Source: Galeopsis tetrahit (Eukaryota; Streptophyta; Magnoliopsida; Lamiales; Lamiaceae). Taken from it: 64,000 nucleotides of DNA. The position numbers were made by a program, and so were the translations under genes. Shown piece by piece: positions 53,145 through 64,000 of this stretch. Where the stretch lies: contig OY776131.1 of assembly GCA_963675135.1 (NCBI GenBank), positions 28,077,881 to 28,141,880 on the forward strand, in the 5' to 3' direction. The notes under the pieces are model-generated. The model had not been told where the DNA came from. It made no database searches and worked only from the letters and a program-made list of their open reading frames with translations. Each line of letters begins with the position of its first letter. Within the stretch, counting starts at the first letter, position 1.

Positions 53145-56100
53145 CTAATCTGACATAGTACCTCCTTCTGGATTTGGAACTTGAAATGCATCTAGGAGTC
53201 TTTTGTGAATTACTCCAATGTGATCTTCATCATCAATCTTCTCTTTCTCAAGTAACTGTTCTTCGAACTTCTTGATTTGATTCATATTAACTCGTTTTCC
53301 TGAGCTTGTCATAGGACACTTCCATCTTGGAAAGCTAGGAACGAGAATGTTGAAATTTGCTCCAGCAGATATCCTTAATATCAAGTGCCATAACATCTTG
53401 TGTTGACCTTCCATGAACCTATCAAACACGGAATACAACTCATCTGGTCCTTCCGAGTCTCCATACTTGCGAATAATCCAATGATCAAGTTCCCATTGTC
53501 TCTTCACTTTCATCCATTCAGATCGATGTTCTTTGTCTATGAAGTAGTCAATGAACTGATCTTCCATCTGTTCTTCATCAGCCTTTAGCTTCTGCAATCT
53601 CTCAATATGTTTTCCAACCTTCCTTTTACTTGCATAATGAGTCTCATCATCTGGATCAGTAGACCTTTGTTTCTTCTCAACTATTGCAGTAGGCTCTTCA
53701 ATATGAACATATTTCCTTTTAGATTCTCGCCTTGTCTGAATTGAACCTCTGCTTCAGGAGATGCAATAGCTTTGCCTTTCTCCTTTTTCTTCAACTCATC
53801 TGCTCTAGCTTGCTCGAGCTCTGCAGTTTTCATTAACTTTCTTTTGGGCCTCCTTAGCTCTTGCATTGTAGTAGCAGCTTCTTTGATTTCCGGTTCAGCA
53901 CTGGACTTGTACTTCTTACCTTCAGCAATAATTTCAACTCGACTTGCCTCTTCCCCCTTTTTGGCTTCATCAGTTGCCTTGAGATAGAAAAGAGAAGTAA
54001 ACCGAGTCATCTCTTCTAACATAGCTTGCTTCATAAGGTTTGTAGCATTTTCAATCTGCCTTTGATGAGAACCGTCTTGACTCAACTTGTCCAGTTTGGT
54101 TGCCACCAACTCCAGCTTCTGTGTAGACAAGTTCAACTCATTTTTGAAATGTGTTGCAGTCAAACGCAACTTCCTGTTCTCTTCAGTCATAGCACTGATA
54201 ATCTCTCTAGCTTGTGCTAACTGATCATAGGCTTCCTTTCTCTGAACATCAGCTACTTCGATTTTGGCTCTATAGACTCTTTCCATCTTTCTAGATTCAG
54301 TAGCTAGAACACGAGCAAAATCGACTGAGCTCTTCTCCGAATATTCAACTTGATTCTGGAGAAATCCTTCAATTTGATTAAACATTTGTTGCCTGAAATC
54401 ATTATCCAACTGATTGACCTCATTTATGATCATCTCTTTTGAACTTATCACAAGGACACTGTTCTGTTCAACAAGAGTCTTCTTAAGTTCAGTCTTGAGA
54501 AAATCATCGATAGTTGACTTGATGACAGACTTCAAATCTTCTTTCAACTCATCTATCGAGGCGACTGGGATAGCTTGGGACGACTGTGCTTCAACCAACA
54601 CTTCTTCCTTTTGAACACTTTCAATCAGTTCATCCTCAGTGAACATGACAGCTTCAACAAATTCTTCATCTTCTTCGCCTAGTTCAAAAGAAGTTATCTC
54701 TTCAGTACTGTCAGCTTCATCAGTAGAATCATTTTCCAACTCCAAGATTGGTTCTGATGTCTGGACTGCAACTTCAGCAACATCTGGCTTTACCTCGTCT
54801 TCCACCAGATCAGTTTGCGTTCCAACATCAAATGAAAACTCATCATCCAGAACACCATCAGGGATGCTCAACAGTCTCTTAACAAGATCAACCAATGCTT
54901 TTCGAGGAAACAATTCAGAGTGATCTTGAACACCACTATTTTCTTTCTGTTCCATCTCCCAGTCCATGAAATTTGAGATTCCACCCATGCCTTGAATGAC
55001 CTCAAAAAGATCATCTGTTGACTTCTTTTTCAAGGAAAACCAAGTGCATATCCGCACGAGTTTCTCAAACTGTTCAGAGGCAGTGTCGATGTCAAGAGTT
55101 GAGAGCTGCTTTTTCAGATTCCTTGAAACTCTAGCACGAACTCTCTTCTCACGTAGACACATGGGGTAATAAACTAAAGATTCAAATCTAACTTCAGACG
55201 GGGTCTGAGTAGGTGGGGTCCCTAACTCAGCTGTTGCAGTGGCAACTGGCGTCTTGCCTGAAGTAGATGGGTTAGGTTCAACATTTTCTGTTGAAGGTAA
55301 AGAGGGAGTTTGGATGGTGGTTTCTGGGGGCTGTAATGTGGCTTGGTCAGGTGTGACAACTGTCGAAGTATCAGTTGTATCTATTATGGGAGTGTTTTGG
55401 GGTAGACTGGCTCTAAGTGGTAATGCCGCCAGTACTTGCGAGGTTGAGGGTTGAGGTCTAGGCCTAGATCGATGTGATCTAGCCTTGGTTCGAATAGCAG
55501 AATGAGAGAGAGGAGGAATTGACAAAAATTGAGAAGATGTACCAACCTGAATACTCGACTCTTCTGGTTGAGTAGGCGAACCAACTCTTACAAGAGTGTA
55601 CATCTCTGGAACTTGAGCACTCGGCTCCTTATCTTGTTCCGACTCCTCATCTGATTGCGTCTTCTCTGAGTCAGCTTTACTAGACTCAGCTTCCGCAATG
55701 TCCTCCGATTCTCCATCATAGGACCTGTCTTCTAAAGAACTAGACGTGTCACCATAAGGCAACACTGCAGATTCATCAATCTGAACTCGTCTCGGGGCAG
55801 ATGGCCTTGCAGCAACTTGCTTCCTTAGCCCCTCTTTCTTCAGATAGAACTTCAAAGGGTGAAAGGGCTTTCCCTTGCTCCAATCATCTTTATCAGATAA
55901 CAATATTGGTAGGAGAATACTGAGTTTATTGCCATAACCAACAGCATTCGACACCACCCAATTAGCTGTGTCAGAATTGACCCTAACATTTCTCTCAAAG
56001 TACATCATCCTATCAATTATGAGTTTGAACCAATTGCCTTCTGTAATACCGTCATATATCGCCGCCATCACTCTTGTCTTGACTGGAGTGACTGAATCAT

Positions 56101-56617
56101 AAGAACCGGTGACACATAGCAACATCTTGCTAGCTATGTCTAGTAGAGTGCGATATTTCATAAGAAGTTCTCCCTTCTTGACAGATGGCATTTTGCCGTC
56201 GGGTTTAAGGCTCAATCTTTTACCACAAAAGATGCTCAAAAATCTCAGTTCCTGACCGGCAGCATAGTTTTCCACATCAATCGTTCTGATGGGTAACTTT
56301 AGATGTCTGAACAAAACCTCACGAGTGAGTTCGACTCGGCTCGTTCCAATAAATGACTCGATCACATCGCCTCGTCTGGTGGCGTTGGCATAGAATAGCA
56401 ACACCTCTTCTTCTAATACAACTTGAGGAAATGCCTCCAAATATGGTTTTAAACCGCATCGATTGCATTTGGTGAGAATCTCTAGGTTGTCTTCAGTGTG
56501 TAGGCCTTTGAAGAACACCGATGGTTCAACATGCACCTTCCCTTCAGTGGTGTACTGGCCAAGATTAAACCGAGCTTGCATGTTAGTTCTCACATCAAAT
56601 AGAGAAACAATCGACAT
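53145..56617 (-). pseudogene. Sirevirus C third ORF, frameshifted near the end
   Basis: From ATG 56617 the frame is open to 53681 (about 978 codons). It has a globular N-terminal region with TGSYDSVTPVKTRVMAAIYD, matching the B region SLEQVSHPRIRIMAAVIDAS in position. A proline/serine/threonine-rich middle, an acidic stretch, a coiled-coil segment (about SSKEMIINEVNQLDNDFRQQ through VATKLDKLSQDGSHQ) and a KKEKGKAIA motif follow. A single-base indel near 53740 shifts the frame; the last ~150+ codons (to 53145, ending EGGTMSD) continue in another frame and match fragment A. It is the same protein type as in B but shares only weak identity. The role is unknown. Confidence 0.8.
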
Positions 56618-56641
56618 GACTAATAGATAGAGTAAGAACAA

Positions 56642-57500
56642 GGGTTTGAGTAAAGTGCAAGAAATTATAAGTCAGAGTAGAAGAGGTATGATTGTGTGAG
56701 GCAAGTTGAGTGTGGAAGATGGGTTTTGTTAGAACTTGAATTTAGATCCAACGGATAATGTTGATCGATTAGATCCAACGGTTGTGGCTTTTGGAATTCG
56801 GTTACGGAATCGAGAATATTTTGTGATTTGATATTGTAAAATTTGAAATCCGTCTCTTCTTAAGTAGGACAGGGGAGTGAACTTATCTGACCTAATGTAG
56901 TCGAGTACGAATTGGGTGTATACACCTCATTAAGAATTGGAGTGTATATATCCAATTCTAGGGTTTTCAGAGATTTAACATTATCTAATTACCGTAATAC
57001 CCTTAATTCAATGACTAAACACTTAACATATTTCAAGAGAAATACTTAGCTTGTCTGTTCGAGTCTATTCAGAACAGACGAGTTGACTTAAGCTTCACAA
57101 GACGAGTAGGCTTAAGTACACAAGACGAGTTCCCCCTTCGCCTGTGCTTGTCTATTCTGAACGTCGAACGACCTTATGTACCTATCTTATGATTTACAAT
57201 GTGTAATCATTGGGACAGGTAGAGTAAAATAAATGAGATGAATATCAATCGAAAGCAATGATCAAGGTTTCGAACAAAATGACCTTTTAACAAACATAAG
57301 AGTCAACATAAGGATATTTAAGAAATCAAAGATTCCCCCTTAAATGTTTATTCCCTTAGTATTACCCTCAGCTTTACCAGCTTCCTCATCGGGTTGTTTG
57401 GTCATCTAGTCTAGCCTTGTATACCTGTCTGTTGCGTGAGTAGTCGAGTGCTCTGTTCTTGTCTCCTTTTCTTTGATGTACCTGACTGGTTAGTGCATAG
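56642..57500 (-). other. Non-coding gap between pol and third ORF of Sirevirus C
   Basis: No frame is conserved. Repeated GACGAGT-type words (about 57055-57130) are the only structure noticed. It corresponds to the gap at 38063-38764 in B. Confidence 0.6.
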
Positions 57501-60500
57501 CTATAGGCAAGTAGGATCTAAATCAATTAGTCCTAGACTAATGCATAACTCACGAAATCGTGCCTCAGCTAATGGTTTTGTAAAGATATCAGCTCTTTGA
57601 AAATCAGTATGAATCTTTTCCATGCAAATATCCTTCTTTTCTACATGATCACGTATAAAATGATGCTTCACATCAACATGTTTACAACGTGTGTGCAAAA
57701 CAGGATTTTGTGTAATGGCAATTGCACTATTACTATCACAGAAAATAGGAACATTTGATTCATGTATGTTGTAATCTCTAAGCTGTTGCATGAGCCAGAG
57801 TAGTTGACTACAACAGCTACCAGCAGCCATGTACTCGGCTTCGGTAGTTGAAGTTGCAACACTAGTCTGCTTTTTAGAAAACCAAGATATGAGTTTTGTG
57901 CCTAGAAATTGACAAGAACCAGAAGTAGATTTCCTATCTATTCTACAGCCTCCAAAGTCTGAGTCTGAATAGCCACTTAAGGATAGATCATCATTTGAGG
58001 GATACCATATACCACGATTGATGGTCCCTTTCAAATATTTCAAGATCCTTTTGGTGGTTTCCATGTGACTTTCTTTTGGATTGGCTTGGAATCGAGCACA
58101 AACACCAACAGAGAATGCAATGTCTGGTCTACTAGCAGTTAGGTACAGTAGGGAACCAATTAAACCACGGTAATAGGATTGGTCAGCACATTTACCATTC
58201 TCATCTGGATCCATTCTGTAAGTTGGTTGCATTGGTACGCCAGTGGACTTACATGTTTTGATCCCGTACTTGTCTAGAAGGTTTCTTGTGTACTTCGCCT
58301 GATTTATGAAAATACCTCCTGGAGTTTGTTTTACTTGAAGTCCAAGAAAGTAGTTCATCTCACCCATCATAGACATCTCAAATTTACTTTGCATGAGTGT
58401 TGAAAAACTTTCACTCAGCTTTTTGTTAGGTGACCCAAAAATGATGTCATCTACGTAAATTTGGACGAGTAAAATGTCCTTCCCTTCTTGTCTTCTGAAC
58501 AAGGTTCGATCGACCTTGCCCTTAGTAAAACCATTTTCTAATAGAAAGAGAGATATAGTGTCATACCATGCTCTTGGAGCTTGCTTTAATCCGTATAAGG
58601 CTTTCTTCAATCTGTACACCTGGTTGCCTTTGACTTCGAAACCTGGAGGTTGTTCAACATACACTTCTTCCGCAAGAATACCGTTAAGAAATGCACTTTT
58701 GACATCCATTTGATATACAGTAAACTTCATGTGAGCAGCATATGCAAGGAACAATCTAATGTCTTCTAGTCTAGCAACAGGAGCATAAGTTTCATCATAG
58801 TCTATGCCTTCAGCTTGTGAATAGCCTTGGGCGACTAGTCTAGCCTTATTCCTAACGACTAAATCATTCTCATCTTTCTTATTCTTGAAAATCCATCGAG
58901 TACCAATTACATTATGATGTTTCGGCCTATCGACAAGTTCCCAGACGTCGTTTCGAACAAACTGGTTCAACTCGTCTTGCATAGCGATGATCCAATTACT
59001 ATCAGCCAATGCCTCTTTAAAAGTGGTAGGCTCAATAGCAGAGAGGAAACAACACCAGCAAAATATAGTTGGACTCGACTGTTCTTGTGACTCAAAGAGT
59101 TGTCGTCTAGTCTTCACACCAATAGTAGAGTCACCAATGATATTTTCAGTATCATGCGCAGATTTCCATGTTTTCCTATTCTTAACAGGAATACTATCAT
59201 CATCTATATCATGTACATCATCATACATGTCAGTATCATTTGTATCATCAATTTTAATAGGAGTAGATGAGTCAACTAGAGCAGGCATGTCAACTGGTCT
59301 AGAGGACTTACCTTGAGCACTTACCTTCTCCTTATCATCAGAGTCGAGAGCTTTTAGGAATGGGTTGTAGGCTTGAACGGATTCATATATCTCTGAATCT
59401 TTGTCAGATTCGATCGATAGATCAGTTACCTTCTTACTGATCTTGTCGGCAGACGAGTCCTGTTGAGATTCATCGAAAACCACATGTGGTGTTTCTTCCA
59501 CACAAAGAGTTGAGTAGTTGAATACCCTAAATGCTTTGCTAGTCGAGGAGTATCCTAAAAATATCCCCTCGTCTGCTTTAGCATCGAAAGCATTCAACTT
59601 GCTCTTTCCATTGTTGTGAATGAAACACTTACAACCAAATATATGAAAATATGAAACTCTGGGTTTTCTACCTTTCCATACCTCATAAGGTGTCTTGCCT
59701 AGAGCCTTGTTGGTCGTGCTTCTGTTTTGTGAATGGCATGCAGTATTGATAGCTTCGGCCCAAAACTTTTGAGGAGTGTTGAACTCAGCTAACATGGTCC
59801 TACAGGCTTCTTTAAGGGTTCGATTCCTCCTTTCTGCTACACCGTTTTGTTGTGGTGTCCTAGCTGCACTAGTAAGATGCTGGATACCACATTTAGTACA
59901 TAAATCTTTAATATAGCAGTTAATGAACTCAGTTCCTTTGTCACTACGAATCTTGACAATGGACTGGTTCTTCTCAACCTGTAACTTCTTCAACAATTCA
60001 GGCAGAAGTGTTTGTGTATCACTCTTCTTGTGTAGAAAGACTACCCAAGTGAACTTAGAATAGTCATCTACAACAACAAGTGTGTACCTTCTACCATTCA
60101 AGGTTGGAGGAGTTATTGGACCATGAAGATCCATATGTAGGAGTTCTAGGACTCTACTAGTTGAGAGAGTAGGAATAGACTTAAAAGAACCTTTAACCTG
60201 TTTACCCTGTTGACAGGCAGTGCATACATGTGACTTGTAGTAAACTTCATTGGGAATACCTTCAACAAGGTAATCTCTGGCTATCTTATTAAGAACCTTA
60301 AAGTTTAGATGACAAAGGCGTTTGTGCCAGAGCCACCCAAGCTCTTTAGGATTCTTAGTAAGTAGACAGGTGTCCCTCGGACAACTGTTCCAATTCACTA
60401 TGTACACACTTCCTTGTCTTACGCCGACTAGTAGGACTGTGTGCGTCCTTTTGTCAATGATTTCGCATTTGCGGCTCTTGAACTGCACCTTGTAACCACG

Positions 60501-60788
60501 ATCACAAAACTGGGAAACAGAGAGTAAATTATATTTCAGACCTTCAACATATGAGACATCTTGAATCTCAACGTCTCCATTCCGGATGTAACCAAATCCT
60601 TTAGTGACAGCAGTGGAGCTATCACCAAATATCACTTTTGGTCCTTCTTGCTCATGGTAGCTTGATAAGAGAGCCTTGGTACCAGTCATGTGGTGCGAAC
60701 AACCACTATCTATGTACCAGGTTTCTCCTACTGAGCCACCCTTCTTATACAAGTCAAGTCGACCCTGTAATCGATGATATTCAATAAT
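57501..60788 (-). CDS. Sirevirus C pol: protease, integrase, RT, RNase H
   Basis: The frame is open from just after the gag stop (60788) to 57501. It contains protease (TWYIDSGCSHHMTG), zinc finger (LWHKRLCHLNFKVLN, CTACQQGK), integrase with complete DDE (LLHMDLHGP, KIRSDKGTEF, TPQQNGVAERRNRTLKEA), RT (YQMDVKSAFLNG, VQIYVDDIIFGSP) and RNase H (SGYSDSDFGGCRIDRKSTSG, STTEAEYMAA, CDSNSAI). No ATG lies between the gag stop and the protease active site; the first in-frame ATG is the M of HHMTG. Pol must therefore be made by read-through of gag's TAA, if at all. All catalytic residues are present, so this is the best candidate here for an autonomous source of enzymes. Confidence 0.93.
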   Translation of the reverse strand: MIEYHRLQGRLDLYKKGGSVGETWYIDSGCSHHMTGTKALLSSYHEQEGPKVIFGDSSTAVTKGFGYIRNGDVEIQDVSYVEGLKYNLLSVSQFCDRGYKVQFKSRKCEIIDKRTHTVLLVGVRQGSVYIVNWNSCPRDTCLLTKNPKELGWLWHKRLCHLNFKVLNKIARDYLVEGIPNEVYYKSHVCTACQQGKQVKGSFKSIPTLSTSRVLELLHMDLHGPITPPTLNGRRYTLVVVDDYSKFTWVVFLHKKSDTQTLLPELLKKLQVEKNQSIVKIRSDKGTEFINCYIKDLCTKCGIQHLTSAARTPQQNGVAERRNRTLKEACRTMLAEFNTPQKFWAEAINTACHSQNRSTTNKALGKTPYEVWKGRKPRVSYFHIFGCKCFIHNNGKSKLNAFDAKADEGIFLGYSSTSKAFRVFNYSTLCVEETPHVVFDESQQDSSADKISKKVTDLSIESDKDSEIYESVQAYNPFLKALDSDDKEKVSAQGKSSRPVDMPALVDSSTPIKIDDTNDTDMYDDVHDIDDDSIPVKNRKTWKSAHDTENIIGDSTIGVKTRRQLFESQEQSSPTIFCWCCFLSAIEPTTFKEALADSNWIIAMQDELNQFVRNDVWELVDRPKHHNVIGTRWIFKNKKDENDLVVRNKARLVAQGYSQAEGIDYDETYAPVARLEDIRLFLAYAAHMKFTVYQMDVKSAFLNGILAEEVYVEQPPGFEVKGNQVYRLKKALYGLKQAPRAWYDTISLFLLENGFTKGKVDRTLFRRQEGKDILLVQIYVDDIIFGSPNKKLSESFSTLMQSKFEMSMMGEMNYFLGLQVKQTPGGIFINQAKYTRNLLDKYGIKTCKSTGVPMQPTYRMDPDENGKCADQSYYRGLIGSLLYLTASRPDIAFSVGVCARFQANPKESHMETTKRILKYLKGTINRGIWYPSNDDLSLSGYSDSDFGGCRIDRKSTSGSCQFLGTKLISWFSKKQTSVATSTTEAEYMAAGSCCSQLLWLMQQLRDYNIHESNVPIFCDSNSAIAITQNPVLHTRCKHVDVKHHFIRDHVEKKDICMEKIHTDFQRADIFTKPLAEARFRELCISLGLIDLDPTCL

Positions 60789-63356
60789 TTAGGTACCCAT
60801 TTGTTTATTGGGGTCCTTGGGGTTAGTCGTGTTCAGAGGAATCCAAATATACATTGGAGTCTTGAACAAGTTCGATCTTTTAAGCTTTCGCCCATATTTG
60901 TTACAAAATAAGACCTTGTTGTCCTTAACTGGCCTATCAGTCGAGTTCGGGTCTACTCTTTGGAGATAGCCTTTCGACTTAATCTCTACTTGAGCAGGCA
61001 CTGGTCTATGATAGTCAGAGTAGGGCTTGTAAGCATTAGGTCCATACGGTTTATAGACGCGTTTGGGTCTTTCCTCACTAATAATATCATATGATAAAGG
61101 TGGAGGATATAGGACAGTTTGTGTACGATATTTTGGAGCTACCTGTCTAGGTCTAGACGAGTAGAGCTGAGACTGCCTTATGAAAGGCGGTCTAGGCTCT
61201 TGTCGTCTAGTCTGTACCTGTCTAGTAGTCGTCTCCTTAGGATACCAGTCCTCGTATCTGACCTGGTTGGGTCGTCCACGATTAGTGGTCCTTTGAAGAT
61301 TAGTTCTAGGTTGAACAGGCTTGCTGTTACCATTCTTTTTACCTCCCTTGGTAATCGGAATGTTAACTCGAGCTTGTTTAGATACAGTACCTTTAGAAGG
61401 AGTTCCAATATCGTATAACATTGGTCCTTTTCCTTTATCATTTGGCAAAAGTCTTGCTTTAGTAGTAGTAGGGTTCTTAATGACTCGAGTAGACGAGCTA
61501 GATGACTCAGCACCTATACCAGTCTTGTCAGCTGGATCTCTATACCTATCTGACAATTCAAGGTTAATCTTTGAAGAGTTAACCAGGTCAGTAAGTTTGA
61601 GATCAAGTGTGACAACCTCGGTCTCTAAGAACTTATTACGTTCTTCAAGTCTGTTGCACTTGTTCTTTAAAACATTGAATTCATTTCTCTCAGTTGCATG
61701 TGTCTTAAGTAGGTCTTGATATAACCTGTCTGTCAATGCACACTTTTCTTTAAGTTGTCTTAACTCTTCAGTCAAGCGTTCATTTAGGACTGTTACATTA
61801 GGATCTACTTTAGACTGAGCTTCCTTAAGATCAATGATTTCTTGTTTTAAGGCGATGTTTTCATCACTGACTTCAATGAAAGCTTGGTTAGCAAGTAGAA
61901 GGTCATCTTCGACTGCACTAGTCGAGTGCTGAAGACTACTTCCTACTTCACTACTAGCAGTGTCACTTTCATCAGTTTCTGAATCATCACAAGATTGAAA
62001 AGATGTAGCAGATGATACCTCTTGATCGATTTTAGCCATGCAACATAGACCATCATCTACTATGAATGCTTCGTCGTGATCTTGATCAGTTGAGTGACTA
62101 GATGCGGACGATGGCAATTCATCTGAATCCGAATCAGAGTCATTATTGACCATCATTGCCTTATTGCCACGATTATATCTTCTTTCTCTTCGTGCTTTGC
62201 GTTCTTCACGATCATCAGTGCTCAGGTCTGGACATTCATATATGTAATGACCTGGCTTTTCACAATTATAGCACAAGAGATCATTAGTAGCCTTTTTAAT
62301 AGGAGATTTGTCCCTACGTTTATCACGTCTATCAGAACGTTGAATCTTCCTATCGTCAGACTCTCTATCTCGCCTATTACCTTTCGAGACTTCGTCTCTC
62401 CTTTCGGAAGAGTTTCGGTCTCGTCTGGTCTCAGACGAGTTCTTAGACGTAGATGCTCTATGATCCCTATAGAACTTCTTGTATCTTCCGAAGCGTTTAT
62501 TGAGCCTATCAAACTTTCTAACCATGAGACTCATCTGATCCTTCAAACTAAGATCAGTATCTAACTCATCTTTCACAGAGGCAGACTTAGTTCTAGACTT
62601 GGACCTGTCTACCTTAGAAGACTTAGAAGAGCAAGACTTAAAGGCAACGTTCTTAGATACAGCATGTTCTCTATCACTACTGGCTAGTGGTTCATCTTCG
62701 TCTAAATCAAACTCATGGGCTTTAAGAGTTTGAAACATGGTTTCAGCAGTCCACGTATCTATATCTTGAGTGTTCTTAACAAGCATCTTTACCATTTTCC
62801 AACGACTATCAAGACTCTTCAAAATCCTAAGATTGATCTCACGAGCAGTATAAGATTTACCAAGTACTTCCAAATCATTCATGATCTTAGTAAAACGAGT
62901 ATCCAGCCGGTCGATAGTTTCTCCAGCTTTCATCCGAAATGATTCAAATCTTTGGACAGCTGTGGAGAGTTTGCTCTCTTTGATTAGGGATGTCCCTTCA
63001 CAAATGATAGCTAATCTGTCCCACATTTCTTTGGCAGTTTTACATTTTAACACTTTTCCTAGATACTCGTTAGGAAGAGTGTGTAATATGTAATTCTTTG
63101 CCAGACTATCCAAATTATTTTGACGCATTTCTTCTGAAGTTAGATCTGACCTGGGTTTCTTGACGAGAGTACCAATTGGTTTGCTTGGGTCAAGAACAGC
63201 AGTATTTGGAATCATCGTAACAATGGGTCCTTCTGTGATGACAGAGATCATTAGGTCGTGCGTGGAACTGAAAATGGCTTCCATTCGCAGCTTCCAGTAG
63301 TCATAGTCCTGAACCTGGAACTTGGGTAACTTGTTAGCGCTGATTTCAAGAGACAT
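60789..63356 (-). CDS. Sirevirus C gag
   Basis: 855 aa from ATG at 63356 to TAA at 60789-60791. The N-terminal capsid-type domain has KLPKFQVQDYDYWKLRMEAI and MWDRLAIICEGTSLIK. A basic/serine/arginine-rich segment precedes the knuckle CYNCEKPGHYIYEC near residue 365. An acidic region, a coiled coil (about 495-600) and a basic P/R/Q-rich tail follow. The domain order equals that of B's gag. It remains fully open. Confidence 0.94.
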   Translation of the reverse strand: MSLEISANKLPKFQVQDYDYWKLRMEAIFSSTHDLMISVITEGPIVTMIPNTAVLDPSKPIGTLVKKPRSDLTSEEMRQNNLDSLAKNYILHTLPNEYLGKVLKCKTAKEMWDRLAIICEGTSLIKESKLSTAVQRFESFRMKAGETIDRLDTRFTKIMNDLEVLGKSYTAREINLRILKSLDSRWKMVKMLVKNTQDIDTWTAETMFQTLKAHEFDLDEDEPLASSDREHAVSKNVAFKSCSSKSSKVDRSKSRTKSASVKDELDTDLSLKDQMSLMVRKFDRLNKRFGRYKKFYRDHRASTSKNSSETRRDRNSSERRDEVSKGNRRDRESDDRKIQRSDRRDKRRDKSPIKKATNDLLCYNCEKPGHYIYECPDLSTDDREERKARRERRYNRGNKAMMVNNDSDSDSDELPSSASSHSTDQDHDEAFIVDDGLCCMAKIDQEVSSATSFQSCDDSETDESDTASSEVGSSLQHSTSAVEDDLLLANQAFIEVSDENIALKQEIIDLKEAQSKVDPNVTVLNERLTEELRQLKEKCALTDRLYQDLLKTHATERNEFNVLKNKCNRLEERNKFLETEVVTLDLKLTDLVNSSKINLELSDRYRDPADKTGIGAESSSSSTRVIKNPTTTKARLLPNDKGKGPMLYDIGTPSKGTVSKQARVNIPITKGGKKNGNSKPVQPRTNLQRTTNRGRPNQVRYEDWYPKETTTRQVQTRRQEPRPPFIRQSQLYSSRPRQVAPKYRTQTVLYPPPLSYDIISEERPKRVYKPYGPNAYKPYSDYHRPVPAQVEIKSKGYLQRVDPNSTDRPVKDNKVLFCNKYGRKLKRSNLFKTPMYIWIPLNTTNPKDPNKQMGT

Positions 63357-63541
63357 GATTTCAAGAAATAAGTGCTAAGTGGAGTTATGATCAAGAAAAA
63401 TAGATAAGTCAAGAACAGGGAGCACGAAACAGATATAACAAGAGTATTTGATCAAGAACACGTAAGCAAGTACAATCAAGGACCAAGACTTCACCCTAAG
63501 TCTTAAGTCGGTTATCAAGAAACATCAGTTCGTAAACTACT

Positions 63542-63553
63542 GCTCTGATACCA
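63542..63553 (-). promoter_or_regulatory. Primer binding site of Sirevirus C
   Basis: TGGTATCAGAGC on the element strand, two bases from the LTR edge, is identical to that of B. It complements initiator methionine tRNA. Confidence 0.93.
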
Positions 63554-63555
63554 CT

Positions 63556-64000
63556 TGTAGGTCCCCAAAGTTGAGTTAATAACGAGTAAGCTAGTGAAAA
63601 TGTCTAGAGGGGGGTGAATAGACTTTTCAAAAAATCTATCGAAATATCAGAATACAATATGCGGAATACGAAATTAACAATGAGCCCAATTCAAATTTAT
63701 ACTCAACTTCTTAATTCGAGAACTCTGTTCTATACTCAACTTGTCTAGTTCAGTTATGTAGTTTAAACAGTTAAGCAATTAAAACAATAAACCAAACAGT
63801 AAAGTAAACAACACACACAATTTATAGTGGTTCGACAACTTGTCTACATCCACTCTCACAAACCCAATTGTGATGTTTCCACTAAACTCTTCCAATCGAG
63901 TACAAAGTGTATGTTCCTGTGATTTTAAGTCCCAAGAAGAAGACTTAGATCTTCAAAGAATATACCACCAGATATATATATGATCTAACTAGAAGTTTAA
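63556..64000 (-). repeat. Sirevirus C 5' LTR (partial)
   Basis: The 445 visible bases match 51653-52097 without a difference that I could see. The LTR continues past the window. Confidence 0.95.

Larger units (their letters stand above)
51653..64000 (-). mobile_element. Sirevirus C: young Ty1/copia element, cut by window end
   Basis: Minus-strand order is 5' LTR (from beyond 64000 to 63556), PBS, gag, pol, third ORF, polypurine tract, 3' LTR (52957-51653). The visible 445 bp of the right LTR look identical to the left LTR. It belongs to the same family as fragment A (opposite strand) and is clearly distinct from B in LTR and protein sequence. The TSD cannot be checked because the right end is outside. 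Confidence 0.95.

Overview
This window is nuclear DNA of a flowering plant, most likely a eudicot. The evidence is one intron-containing plant-type secreted GH5 glycosidase gene, AT-rich spacers, and dense nested plant transposons: Ty3/Tat and Ty1/Sirevirus LTR elements, L1-type LINEs, CACTA, Mutator-like and Stowaway DNA elements. I see no tRNA, rRNA, CRISPR array, operon or prokaryotic gene. I could not run a search, so the species is unknown.

Layout. Bases 1-2229 hold a decayed + strand Tat-lineage pol (RT end, two RNase H domains, integrase). Bases 2230-4480 are AT-rich spacer with small repeats. Bases 4553-6373 are the only convincing host gene: GH5 plus a ricin-B-like domain, three exons, 538 aa. 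Bases 6374-12528 are AT-rich, with a Mutator-like element (6961-8052) that has a matching empty site at 9245-9511, and a LINE RNase H relic. Bases 12529-25080 are one old LINE (LINE A), bounded by a 10-bp target duplication. Its middle is replaced by a minus-strand Tat element carrying large tandem arrays, which in turn holds a second LINE (LINE B) with its own target duplication.

Bases 26384-31237 are an LTR-like block holding a Stowaway MITE and a 3.48-kb non-autonomous CACTA element. Bases 31238-32532 are the 3' end of a + strand Sirevirus (A). Its 3' LTR was split by a nearly pristine minus-strand Sirevirus (B, 32533-46413) with a perfect GATTA target duplication and LTRs differing by only about three substitutions and a G-run length. 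The rest of A's LTR resumes at 46414. Bases 46700-47503 are a gag-like intron-bearing fragment. A second CACTA terminus begins at 47504 with a field of TGACG motifs and may enclose a three-exon candidate gene for a 69-aa protein (48887-51059), whose first intron holds an antisense LINE piece. Bases 51653-64000 are a third Sirevirus (C, minus strand, same family as A), cut by the window end.

The Sireviruses share an order on the minus strand: 5' LTR, initiator-Met primer binding site, gag, in-frame stop(s), pol (protease-integrase-RT-RNase H), a large separate third ORF of about 1,000 aa, polypurine tract, 3' LTR. The points most worth following are the stop codon at the gag/pol junction in both B and C, the G-run hairpins near the LTR edge, the large unassigned third ORF, the UAAUG stop-start overlap in LINE A, and the satellite-like arrays inside the Tat element.
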